A stretch of DNA of 47,130 nucleotides from Rhodospirillaceae bacterium (GTDB taxonomy: Bacteria; Pseudomonadota; Alphaproteobacteria; UBA8366), in NCBI GenBank assembly GCA_002716125.1, contig PAZH01000020.1, positions 60,633 through 107,762 on the forward strand, written 5' to 3'. The notes under the pieces are model-generated. The model was given only the letters and a program-made list of their open reading frames with translations, was not told the DNA's origin and did no database searches. This document shows positions 8,167 through 15,266 of the stretch, piece after piece (position 1 is the first letter of the stretch; each line of letters begins with the position of its first letter). The translations under genes were made by a program, and so were the position numbers.

Positions 8167-9117
8167 ATGCGGGCGCGGCGCCGGAATATCGAAATTCTGA
8201 GCCTTTCCGCATTGGATCTTTTCGCGTCGGCACTCGGCGCCTTTGTCATTATCAGCGCAATCCTGATCCCCTACTATCCGAATATGAAGGAAGGCGGGAA
8301 AACCAAGGAACGCTTGGAAGCGGAAATAAAGGCGAAGCAGTTGCAGGCGGAGGAAAGCCTTCGCGAGACGGAAAAAATCGTCAGCGAGAAGAACAAACGC
8401 CTTAAAGAAATCGCGGCGTCGGAAGTCGCCAAGAAGAACAAGCAGGCGGTTTCGCAGAAGCTGAAGAAGGCGCAAGCCGACGGTATCGCCCGTTCGAACA
8501 CGATCGCCAGACTCCAAAAAGATCTGGATAACTTGAAGAAGCGTAACCGCAAGAAAGGGCGCCAATTCGATCCCGCCGGCGATATCGATTTCTCCATCCT
8601 TGGAGTCACAAGCAAGTCCAAGTCGTTCGTCCTTCTTGTCGATCTCTCGGGCAGTATGGATCAATGGCAAGACTTGTTGCGAAATACGCTGTACGAAATT
8701 GTCGATTCATTCACGGATGACGTCAGCTTCGCGATCCTTGGATACCAGAATGTGAGCGTGACCCATTACTGGCCTCCGAAACGACGCCAGCTCGCATTGG
8801 CAACGCCGCAGAGCAAGCGCGCAGCACGGGCTTTTATTGATTTCATTGTCTCGAAGGTCGAGGGCGGCACGCCAACGAAATCCGCCCTCATCCGCGCGAT
8901 GGCTTATCGGGCAAACTCCATTATCCTCGTGAGCGACGGTGCGCCCAGCGATGACGAACCGAAAAATATCGTCAAATACATCCGAGACCTCAATCAAAAG
9001 CGCACTGAGATCAATACCGTTGCCGTCGGGGATTTCTTGAAGTTTCCGATCCTCGTTCGTTTCCTCAATCAGCTGGCGAAAGACAATAAAGGTCAGTTTG
9101 TCGGGGTGATGCGATGA
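8167..9117 (+). CDS. MotB/TolR-like membrane protein with von Willebrand A domain, intact MIDAS
   Basis: 316 residues. A basic N-terminus (MRARRR) precedes a transmembrane helix at about 15-36 that starts with ALDLFASALGAFVIIS. The placement of Asp17 at the head of this helix resembles the ion-coupling Asp of MotB (ADFVTAMMAFF), TolR and ExbD. Residues 42-132 are a charged coiled coil. Residues 150-316 are a vWA domain with MIDAS motif D159-L-S-G-S, GGTPTKSAL for the Thr ligand and VSDGAPSDD for the Asp ligand, so metal binding looks intact. With an N-in topology the vWA domain would be periplasmic. It is paired with a paralogue that overlaps its stop by 4 bases (ATGA). The channel-like subunit at the window start is its probable partner. 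Confidence 0.85.
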   Translation: MRARRRNIEILSLSALDLFASALGAFVIISAILIPYYPNMKEGGKTKERLEAEIKAKQLQAEESLRETEKIVSEKNKRLKEIAASEVAKKNKQAVSQKLKKAQADGIARSNTIARLQKDLDNLKKRNRKKGRQFDPAGDIDFSILGVTSKSKSFVLLVDLSGSMDQWQDLLRNTLYEIVDSFTDDVSFAILGYQNVSVTHYWPPKRRQLALATPQSKRAARAFIDFIVSKVEGGTPTKSALIRAMAYRANSIILVSDGAPSDDEPKNIVKYIRDLNQKRTEINTVAVGDFLKFPILVRFLNQLAKDNKGQFVGVMR

Positions 9118-10073
9118 AGAAGAAGGATCGAACAGTCGAAGTCTTCAGCCTCTCGGCACTCGATCTTTTCGCATCGGCGATGGGCGCATTCGTACTGCTT
9201 TCCGTCATCATGCTGCCCTACTACTACAAAGGAAAAGAGCTCGAAGCAGAGAACGGCAACCTCGAACAAGCATTACAGCTCGCGGCAACCCAGGCCGCGG
9301 AAGCGGAACAAAAGCGCAAAGAAAAGGCGGACGAACTCGAACAAATCGATACGGCGGAACAGGTCACGTCCTCGACGGAACAGCGCAAACTCCTGCAACG
9401 GTTGAAGCAAAATGCAGCGCTCTCCGCAAAGATCGAAGACCTCGAAAAGCAAATCGACAGCGAAAGACGGAAACTCGCGAAAAAGCCGAAAGCCACCAAG
9501 AAGCCGAAAAAGAAGGTGTCGTTCCGATTTCTCGGTCTCAAGACGAACAAGAGTCGGTATCTGATCCTGGTCGACGGATCCGCCCGTGTGAAACACTTCG
9601 CCAAAAATTTACCGCAGATATTACGCAACACGATTGCCGTATTCGGATCCGAAGTCGAGTTCGCTTTTGCCTTCTATAGGTATGGACCGAACGGTCCCGA
9701 ATATCGCCGATGGCCACGGACCGGATTCGAACAGGGCGGTCCGGAAGGCCGGGCCAAGGCGCTTAAATTCGTAGCCGACGAATACAATCGGATGAGCGGT
9801 GGAAGCTCCACCTACGACGCACTTCTGCGCGCCGTCAAGGAGCCGACGGAATCCATCATTCTTGCGACCGACGGGTTCTTGTTTAAGAAGCATAATCAGG
9901 GTTTGGGTTGGCAGGCGATCGTCCAACAGGTGACGGCGCAAAACCTGACGAAGAAGGAAATCAATACGGTCGTTATCGGCGACTTCTTCCGCGACAAATC
10001 AGGAACATGGGCGGGATTTATGAACGAGCTTCGCCGGCGAAACGCGGGCGACTTCAAAGCGATCCCGCCCTGA
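9114..10073 (+). CDS. MotB/TolR-like membrane protein with degenerate von Willebrand A domain
   Basis: 319 residues, a diverged tandem paralogue of the gene before it. The N-terminal helix is nearly identical (SALDLFASAMGAFVLLS, Asp17 kept), as is the following PYYYK. Residues 42-135 are a Lys/Glu/Gln-rich coiled coil ending in a lysine-rich stretch. The vWA-like domain (about 147-319) keeps the strands LILVDGSAR, the GGSSTYDAL loop and ILATDGFLF, but its MIDAS is D154-G-S-A-R rather than DxSxS, so metal binding is probably impaired. The conservation of the helix with loss of the metal site suggests a structural or regulatory member of a heterodimer. It is the last gene of the cluster; 63 bases later the tRNA gene begins. 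Confidence 0.83.
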   Translation: MKKKDRTVEVFSLSALDLFASAMGAFVLLSVIMLPYYYKGKELEAENGNLEQALQLAATQAAEAEQKRKEKADELEQIDTAEQVTSSTEQRKLLQRLKQNAALSAKIEDLEKQIDSERRKLAKKPKATKKPKKKVSFRFLGLKTNKSRYLILVDGSARVKHFAKNLPQILRNTIAVFGSEVEFAFAFYRYGPNGPEYRRWPRTGFEQGGPEGRAKALKFVADEYNRMSGGSSTYDALLRAVKEPTESIILATDGFLFKKHNQGLGWQAIVQQVTAQNLTKKEINTVVIGDFFRDKSGTWAGFMNELRRRNAGDFKAIPP

Positions 10074-10110
10074 TTCAAGCCGTATTCTCGCCTACACATA
10101 AGAGAATGGA

Positions 10111-10116
10111 TATGAT
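10111..10116 (+). promoter_or_regulatory. Candidate -10 element for the tRNA-Gln gene
   Basis: TATGAT matches the sigma-70 -10 consensus at five of six positions and ends 20 bases before the mature tRNA start. The -35 region 17 bases upstream (TCGCCT) is a poor match, so this is tentative. Confidence 0.3.
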
Positions 10117-10136
10117 AGAAGCGTCGCCCGCACCGA

Positions 10137-10210
10137 TGGGGTATGGTGTAACGGTAGCACGACGGACTCTGAATTCGTTAGTCCTAGTTCAAATCTAGGT
10201 ACCCCAGCCA
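10137..10210 (+). tRNA. tRNA-Gln (anticodon CUG), CCA encoded
   Basis: A complete cloverleaf can be folded by eye. The acceptor TGGGGTA (10137-10143) pairs with TACCCCA (10200-10206). The D arm carries AACGGTA in its loop. The anticodon stem ACGGA/TTCGT (one G-U pair) closes the loop CTCTGAA, with anticodon CTG. The T arm is CCTAG-TTCAAAT-CTAGG. The discriminator is G10207 and the CCA end is encoded at 10208-10210. It reads glutamine CAG codons. It lies between the membrane-kinase cluster and the catabolic block. Confidence 0.95.
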
Positions 10211-10312
10211 GATTTCCATCGCATGTCTCCTCTATTCATAACGCCCCGGCACTGGACGCTTGGGGACCGAACTCGATAACCTTGGATCGTCTGCAACGCA
10301 GGAGTGCCTACC

Positions 10313-11599
10313 ATGGCCGACGCTGCCTATCATAAGTTTCGGACGGACCGTGCGCCGGCGCCCAGCGGCTGCCCCGTCAATCACGACTTCTCGCCATTCG
10401 CCTCGTCCTACATGGCCAATCCATATGCGGAGCTTGAACGCCTACGCGGCGAACAGCCGGTTTTTTATTCGGAAGAACTCGGCTACCTCGTGCTTACCCG
10501 CATGGAGGACGTGGCCGAGGTGTTCCGGAATGCGGATGTCTTCTCTTCGGAGAATGTCCAAGACCCAGTCCTACCGATCTGCGACGAGGCCGCACAGGTA
10601 CTAGCAGCCCCGGACTACAACCCGATCGCCGTTATGTCGAACCGAGCACGGCCAGACCACACCCGTATCCGTAAGTACACGCTTGCCGGATTTTCGGGAC
10701 GCCGCATGCGAAGCCTCGAACCCTTCATTCGTCGGCGATGTGAAACAATGGTCGATGCGATGCTGACAGCCGGATCGCCGGTAGAGTTTGTTGCCGCCCT
10801 CGGCCATCCCCTGCCGGGTGAGACGATCTTCCGCTTTATCGGGTTTCCCGAAGCCGACGATGCGAAATTGAAGGAATGGACCACCAATCGTCTCGCCTTC
10901 ACCTGGGGTAATGCAAGTGATGCCGAACAGGTGGATATCGCCACGAAGATGCTCTCCTACTGGCGCTACTGCGTCTCATTCGTGAAAATGCGCCAGTCCG
11001 AGCCGGCCGACGATTTCACGTCCGAACTCCTCGCCGCACATGCGGAAGATGCCGATGAACTTTCATATAAAGAAATCGAATCCATTGTGTACGGTCTCTC
11101 GTTTGCCGGGCACGAGATCGTCACCAATTTCCTCAGCAATGGCCTCGTCAGCCTCTTGAGCGACCGGCAACAGTGGGAAGCGCTTTGTGCTGATTCGTCG
11201 CTGATTTCCAACGCCGTCGAAGAGATACTGCGTTTCAACTCTCCACAAACGAGTTGGCGCCGGGTCGCGCTCGAAGACACGGAAATCGCCGGCTACAAGA
11301 TTCCGGCAGGCACGCAAGTTTTTCTATCGCTCGCATCTGCCAATCATGACGAAGCGGTTTTCGACGACCCTGAATCATTCGACATTCATCGAGAGAACGC
11401 CCGCGCCAATATCGCGTTTGGCCGTGGCATCCACTTCTGTCTCGGCAATCGCCTCGCGATTATGGAAGCTCAAATCACGCTCGAAACACTGACTCAGAGG
11501 GTGCCGAGCCTCGATTTGGTCGCGGATCAAACATTCGAATTCTTTCCGAATTTTACATTTCGCGGTCCCAAAGAGCTGTGGCTGAAATGGGGCGGTTAA
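10313..11599 (+). CDS. Cytochrome P450 with non-canonical I-helix
   Basis: 428 residues from ATG 10313, chosen over GTG 10304 because AGGAG at 10300-10304 is well spaced for the ATG. Class I bacterial P450 architecture is clear: the K-helix EEILRFN (ExxR), the PERF-like region DDPESFDIHRENARANI, and the haem loop FGRGIHFCLGNRLAIME with the proximal Cys. The I-helix reads FAGHEIVTN, where the usual AGxxT Thr is replaced by Ile269. It should hydroxylate or otherwise oxidise a small organic substrate using electrons from a ferredoxin; no ferredoxin or reductase gene is next to it. The SDR gene 38 bases downstream could oxidise the alcohol formed. Confidence 0.92.
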   Translation: MADAAYHKFRTDRAPAPSGCPVNHDFSPFASSYMANPYAELERLRGEQPVFYSEELGYLVLTRMEDVAEVFRNADVFSSENVQDPVLPICDEAAQVLAAPDYNPIAVMSNRARPDHTRIRKYTLAGFSGRRMRSLEPFIRRRCETMVDAMLTAGSPVEFVAALGHPLPGETIFRFIGFPEADDAKLKEWTTNRLAFTWGNASDAEQVDIATKMLSYWRYCVSFVKMRQSEPADDFTSELLAAHAEDADELSYKEIESIVYGLSFAGHEIVTNFLSNGLVSLLSDRQQWEALCADSSLISNAVEEILRFNSPQTSWRRVALEDTEIAGYKIPAGTQVFLSLASANHDEAVFDDPESFDIHRENARANIAFGRGIHFCLGNRLAIMEAQITLETLTQRVPSLDLVADQTFEFFPNFTFRGPKELWLKWGG

Positions 11600-11637
11600 G
11601 TTCAAAGAACGGTTAAGCAATCTGAAAGGCTGAGAAT

Positions 11638-12390
11638 ATGACGGAGAAACCGATCGCGCTCATCACGGGGGGCGCGCAAGGCATTGGCTTTGCGTGTGCA
11701 GAGGCAATCGCTGAAGACGGCGCACGTATTGTCTTGGCGGATGTGAACGAAGACGGCGTCAATGCCGCCGCCGCGAAGCTCGGTGAAGATACCGCTGCCT
11801 ATGCCTGCGATATGGGTGAGCCGGATCAGATTGAGTCGCTTTTCGGAAAAATCGAGTCAGACATCGGCAATGTGTCGGTTCTCGTGAACAACGCCGGCAT
11901 TGCACTACCGGCCGATTTCCTTGAAGTCTCGCATGCCGATTTCCAGAAAGTCTTGAACGTCAATTTGACCGGCAGTTTCCTTGCCACGCAACGCGCCGCG
12001 AAATCTATGATCGCGGCCGGCATCGAAGGTGCGATCGTGAATATGTCCTCCGTCAATGCGCAGGTCGCCATTCCGTCCATCGCCGCTTATTGCGCGTCGA
12101 AGGGAGGTATCATGCAGCTGACGAAAGCCGCCGCCTTGGCTTTGGCGCCACACAATATTCGCGTCAACGCCGTCGGACCCGGTTCGATCGATACCGACAT
12201 GATGGCAGCGGTTAATGCCAACCCGGAAGCAATGGCGATGGTAATGTCGCGCACTCCACTTAAGCGCATTGGCAGTCCGCGGGAGATCGGCGATGTCGTC
12301 GCATTCCTCGCGAGCTCTAAAGCAAGCTATGTGACGGGAGAGACCATTTACGTCGACGGCGGTCGCATCGGCATGAACTATACCTGCTAA
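11638..12390 (+). CDS. Short-chain dehydrogenase/reductase (SDR)
   Basis: 250 residues, the classical SDR length. The Rossmann motif TGGAQGIGFA is at residues 9-18, followed by NNAGIA, the catalytic Ser in VNMSSVNAQ and YCASK with the Tyr-x3-Lys pair. The C-terminus has the usual VTGETIYVDGG. An Asp after the second strand (LADVNED) suggests NAD(H) preference. It lies 38 bases after the P450 gene on the same strand and converges with the monooxygenase gene, with 25 bases between their stops. Probably oxidises an alcohol made by the P450 or reduces a ketone; the substrate is unknown. Confidence 0.9.
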   Translation: MTEKPIALITGGAQGIGFACAEAIAEDGARIVLADVNEDGVNAAAAKLGEDTAAYACDMGEPDQIESLFGKIESDIGNVSVLVNNAGIALPADFLEVSHADFQKVLNVNLTGSFLATQRAAKSMIAAGIEGAIVNMSSVNAQVAIPSIAAYCASKGGIMQLTKAAALALAPHNIRVNAVGPGSIDTDMMAAVNANPEAMAMVMSRTPLKRIGSPREIGDVVAFLASSKASYVTGETIYVDGGRIGMNYTC

Positions 12391-12415
12391 TTTACCGGGA
12401 TCGGGGTCGTCTTCG

Positions 12416-14050
12416 TTAGGACAGCGCCAATTCTTTGTAGCCATTAGCGGCGACAGTATCCGCTCGATCTCTATATTCCGGTGCTGTGCCGCTGTAGCGC
12501 GCAATAATCCGCTTCTGTTTGCCCGCGACGTTCTGATTGACGCCGGTCATCCAAGAATCGATCTCATTGGCAAGGTTTCCCTCGCCTTTCTCAAGGACGA
12601 ATTGTGTCCACTCGTCGACGGCTTCCGGGCGGGCTTCCGCCCTCGTAAATTCGTTATCCCGCAGATAGCCGATTAGATCGGCGACCCAATCGACATTATA
12701 TTCGATGCTTCGCGGAATATTACCGAGCGCCGTATGCGGGCCCATCACCATGAACATGTTCGGAAAGCCTGCGACGTGAACACCAAGGAAGGTCTCCAGC
12801 GCCTGACGCCATTTATCCTTTAGGCTTTCACCCTCGACGCCTCGGATGTCGATACGGTCGAAACTGCCCGTTATCGCATCAAACCCGGTCGCATAAATGA
12901 TCATGTCGAATTCGAATGTGCGGTCGGTCGTCTCAATGCCAGTCTCCGTGATCCGCTCGATTGGGGTTTCCAGGATGCTGACCAACTCCACGTTTGGCTG
13001 ATTGAAGGCTTCGTAATAGAAGGTTTCCTGCGGCACGCGGCGTGTCCCGAAACCGTGATCCTTGGGTGTGAGCATTTCCGCGACCTTTGGATCGTCGACG
13101 CGTTCACGGATTTTCTCAGCAACGAATTCGGAAACGGCGTCGTTTGCCGCACGGTCCATAAGCATGTCGCTGAAGCCGCCGATCCACATGGCAAAACCCG
13201 GCGCATTGAATTGCTGATCCCAAAAGGCCCGACGCTCATCTTCCGGTACATCGAACGTTTTGCGGGGATCCGGCGTATGCAAAAAGCACGAAGAGGACTC
13301 AGCACAGCGGCGAAAAATCTCGTCGTAATTCGCGCGAATTTCCTGCATTTCGGCTTTTTCGATCTTCCGGTTCTGCAGCGGCGTCGTCCAATTCGGCCGC
13401 CTTTGGAACACGGTCATATGACCGACGGTTTTTGCGACCTCTTGAATTGTCTGAATACCGGTCGCGCCGGTTCCGATAACCGCGACACGTTTACCTTCGA
13501 AGCTCACATTCTCTTTCGGCCAAAGGCCAGTGTGATAAGCCTCACCTTTAAAATCATCGACACCGTCGATATTCGGCATGGTCGGCGCGGAAAGTGGGCC
13601 GACTGCAGTCACGAGAAAACGTGACCGGTAGCACTGCCCATCATCCAAAGTAATGTCCCAATACGATCCCGCCTCATCGTAATGCGCCGCCGCAACACGC
13701 GCCGAAAACTGAATATCCCGACGGAGATCGAATTTATCGGCGACATAGTTTAGATAGCGTTCCGTTTCCGGTTGGGGCGAAAACTGTTCCGTCCAATCCC
13801 ATTCCTCGAGCAGCTCCTTGGAAAAAGAATAACCATATGAATAGCTCTCGGAATCGAATCGAGCGCCCGGGTACCGGTTCCAATACCATGTCCCGCCAAC
13901 ACCGGTCCCCGTCTCGAAAACACGTACCCGAAAACCGCGCTCCCGAAGGCGGTAGAGCTGGTACATGCCTGAGATACCCGCCCCGATGACGATAACGTCA
14001 AAATTGAGCTCAGCTGCCGACTCATTTTTTGCTTCGGGAGAAACTGTCAT
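12416..14050 (-). CDS. Flavin-containing Baeyer-Villiger-type monooxygenase
   Basis: 544 residues, the usual size of a type I Baeyer-Villiger monooxygenase. The N-terminal FAD motif is VIGAGISGMYQLYRL. The family fingerprint FxGxxxHxxxWP is present (FKGEAYHTGLWP), followed by the NADPH motif AVIGTGATGIQTIQE and, further on, IIYATGFDAITGSF. These enzymes insert oxygen next to a ketone to form esters or lactones, using NADPH and O2. The gene is transcribed away from a TauD gene, with a shared 162-bp promoter region. Next to a P450 and an SDR it could complete an alcohol-ketone-ester route. Ketone substrate not predictable. Confidence 0.92.
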   Translation of the reverse strand: MTVSPEAKNESAAELNFDVIVIGAGISGMYQLYRLRERGFRVRVFETGTGVGGTWYWNRYPGARFDSESYSYGYSFSKELLEEWDWTEQFSPQPETERYLNYVADKFDLRRDIQFSARVAAAHYDEAGSYWDITLDDGQCYRSRFLVTAVGPLSAPTMPNIDGVDDFKGEAYHTGLWPKENVSFEGKRVAVIGTGATGIQTIQEVAKTVGHMTVFQRRPNWTTPLQNRKIEKAEMQEIRANYDEIFRRCAESSSCFLHTPDPRKTFDVPEDERRAFWDQQFNAPGFAMWIGGFSDMLMDRAANDAVSEFVAEKIRERVDDPKVAEMLTPKDHGFGTRRVPQETFYYEAFNQPNVELVSILETPIERITETGIETTDRTFEFDMIIYATGFDAITGSFDRIDIRGVEGESLKDKWRQALETFLGVHVAGFPNMFMVMGPHTALGNIPRSIEYNVDWVADLIGYLRDNEFTRAEARPEAVDEWTQFVLEKGEGNLANEIDSWMTGVNQNVAGKQKRIIARYSGTAPEYRDRADTVAANGYKELALS

Positions 14051-14212
14051 CTTTCGGAATTTTCTCAGCTGCTAACGGTGTACGCGCGCACTATTTACCG
14101 CCCGTTCCTGGATTCGAAAAGCGATCATTTGCGATAAAGGCCAAGGCGCAGTTCAATACGTAACGTAGTCTGATCCAACGGTTATGAAACGAAACCGAAT
14201 AGGAGTACTTGG

Positions 14213-15073
14213 ATGATTTCGGTAACACCAAGCGGACAAGGATGCGGTGCCACGGTGACAGGCGTCGACCTGGCGTCGGATTTGGATGCAACGACCGTAA
14301 AAGAGATACGGAATGCCTGGCTAACGCATCACGTCTTGGTATTTCCCGATCAAGAGCTGGACGATATCGCGCTCGAATCGTTCGCTGAAACCATCGGTCC
14401 GATCGGCGCCGACCCCTTTTTCGGAACCATTGCCGACGACAAACGGATCGCCGCAGTCAGTCGGCGCGCGGACGAAACCGGACCGGTTTTTGCGGAAGTC
14501 TGGCACTCCGATTGGAGTTTTCTGGAAACGCCGCCGGCAGGCACTTGCCTCTACGGCATCACCATTCCACCAAGTGGCGGCGATACCTTGTTTCTCAATG
14601 AGCAAAGAGCGCTCGAAGAAATGCCCGAGCCGCTTCGCACAAAATTGGAAGCGAAAACAGCGCTTCACTCGGCGCGCCGTGCTTACGCGCCCGATGGAAA
14701 GTATGCGCCGGACAAATACAAAGGCAGTATGGACATCCGACCGTCCGAAGAGGCTTTGGCTGTCTTTAGCCACCCGCTCATCAGAAAGCACCCGGAGACA
14801 GGCCGGCCAGGGCTGTTTGCGGGCTCCTATGTCTTCGCTTTCGAGGAAACATCCGACGACGAGGCCGCGGACATCTTAGATGAATTGAACGCGTGGATGA
14901 CGCAACCGGCGTTTCAATATCGACACAAGTGGCAAGAAGGCATGCTGGTCTTGTGGGACAACAGATGTGTCCTTCATAAGGCGACCGGCGGGTACGAAGG
15001 ATACGACCGGCTGCTGCATCGGCTTACAATCGCTGATGATCCGACCTATTACCTGCCGTCAGATGGCCTTTAG
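14213..15073 (+). CDS. TauD/TfdA-family Fe(II)/2-oxoglutarate dioxygenase (copy 1 of 5)
   Basis: 286 residues. The iron-binding triad is visible as WHSDWSF (HxD) and WDNRCVLHKAT (distal His), followed by LLHRLTI with the 2-oxoglutarate-binding Arg. The N-terminus GCGATVTGVDLASDLD is typical of the family. Members hydroxylate next to heteroatoms, often releasing sulfite, aldehyde or phenol from sulfonates, sulfates, ethers or carboxylates. It is divergently transcribed from the monooxygenase gene. A 193-bp gap follows before the sensor kinase gene. Substrate unknown. Confidence 0.92.
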   Translation: MISVTPSGQGCGATVTGVDLASDLDATTVKEIRNAWLTHHVLVFPDQELDDIALESFAETIGPIGADPFFGTIADDKRIAAVSRRADETGPVFAEVWHSDWSFLETPPAGTCLYGITIPPSGGDTLFLNEQRALEEMPEPLRTKLEAKTALHSARRAYAPDGKYAPDKYKGSMDIRPSEEALAVFSHPLIRKHPETGRPGLFAGSYVFAFEETSDDEAADILDELNAWMTQPAFQYRHKWQEGMLVLWDNRCVLHKATGGYEGYDRLLHRLTIADDPTYYLPSDGL

Positions 15074-15109
15074 TGTTCACGCAATCGTTACAGGACCCAA
15101 ATTGGCTTG

Positions 15110-15124
15110 TTAAAGGTTCCTTAA
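15110..15124 (+). promoter_or_regulatory. Perfect TTAA-N7-TTAA site, CtrA-like
   Basis: TTAA at 15110-15113 and TTAA at 15121-15124 are separated by exactly 7 bases (AGGTTCC). This is the full-site consensus of the alphaproteobacterial response regulator CtrA. It lies about 145 bp upstream of the GTG of the sensor-kinase gene, in the only intergenic space before it. The match is visible; binding is inference. Confidence 0.42.
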
Positions 15125-15266
15125 TTGCACCTTTCCTATATCTATTAATGTAAGATACAGTGACTCGCGGCAGAGGGGGCTGCAAATTGCGGGGATTTGA
15201 ACGGCAAATTCGCGACCCAAATTTCAAGATGATCTTGGTGCCCATTTGGCCCAGGGGCGGTGAGCT

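Noticed and set aside
272..10073. Type VI secretion regulatory locus (PpkA/PppA/Fha)
   Set aside because: The kinase, phosphatase and FHA set fits, but no TssB, TssC, TssK, TssM, VgrG or other T6SS part is present in this cluster.
1..10073. Zorya-type defence system
   Set aside because: A MotA-like protein and MotB-like helices are present, but no OmpA-like domain, no helicase and no nuclease partner is seen, and the vWA, kinase and FGE parts are foreign to Zorya. The left end is cut, so it is not fully excluded.
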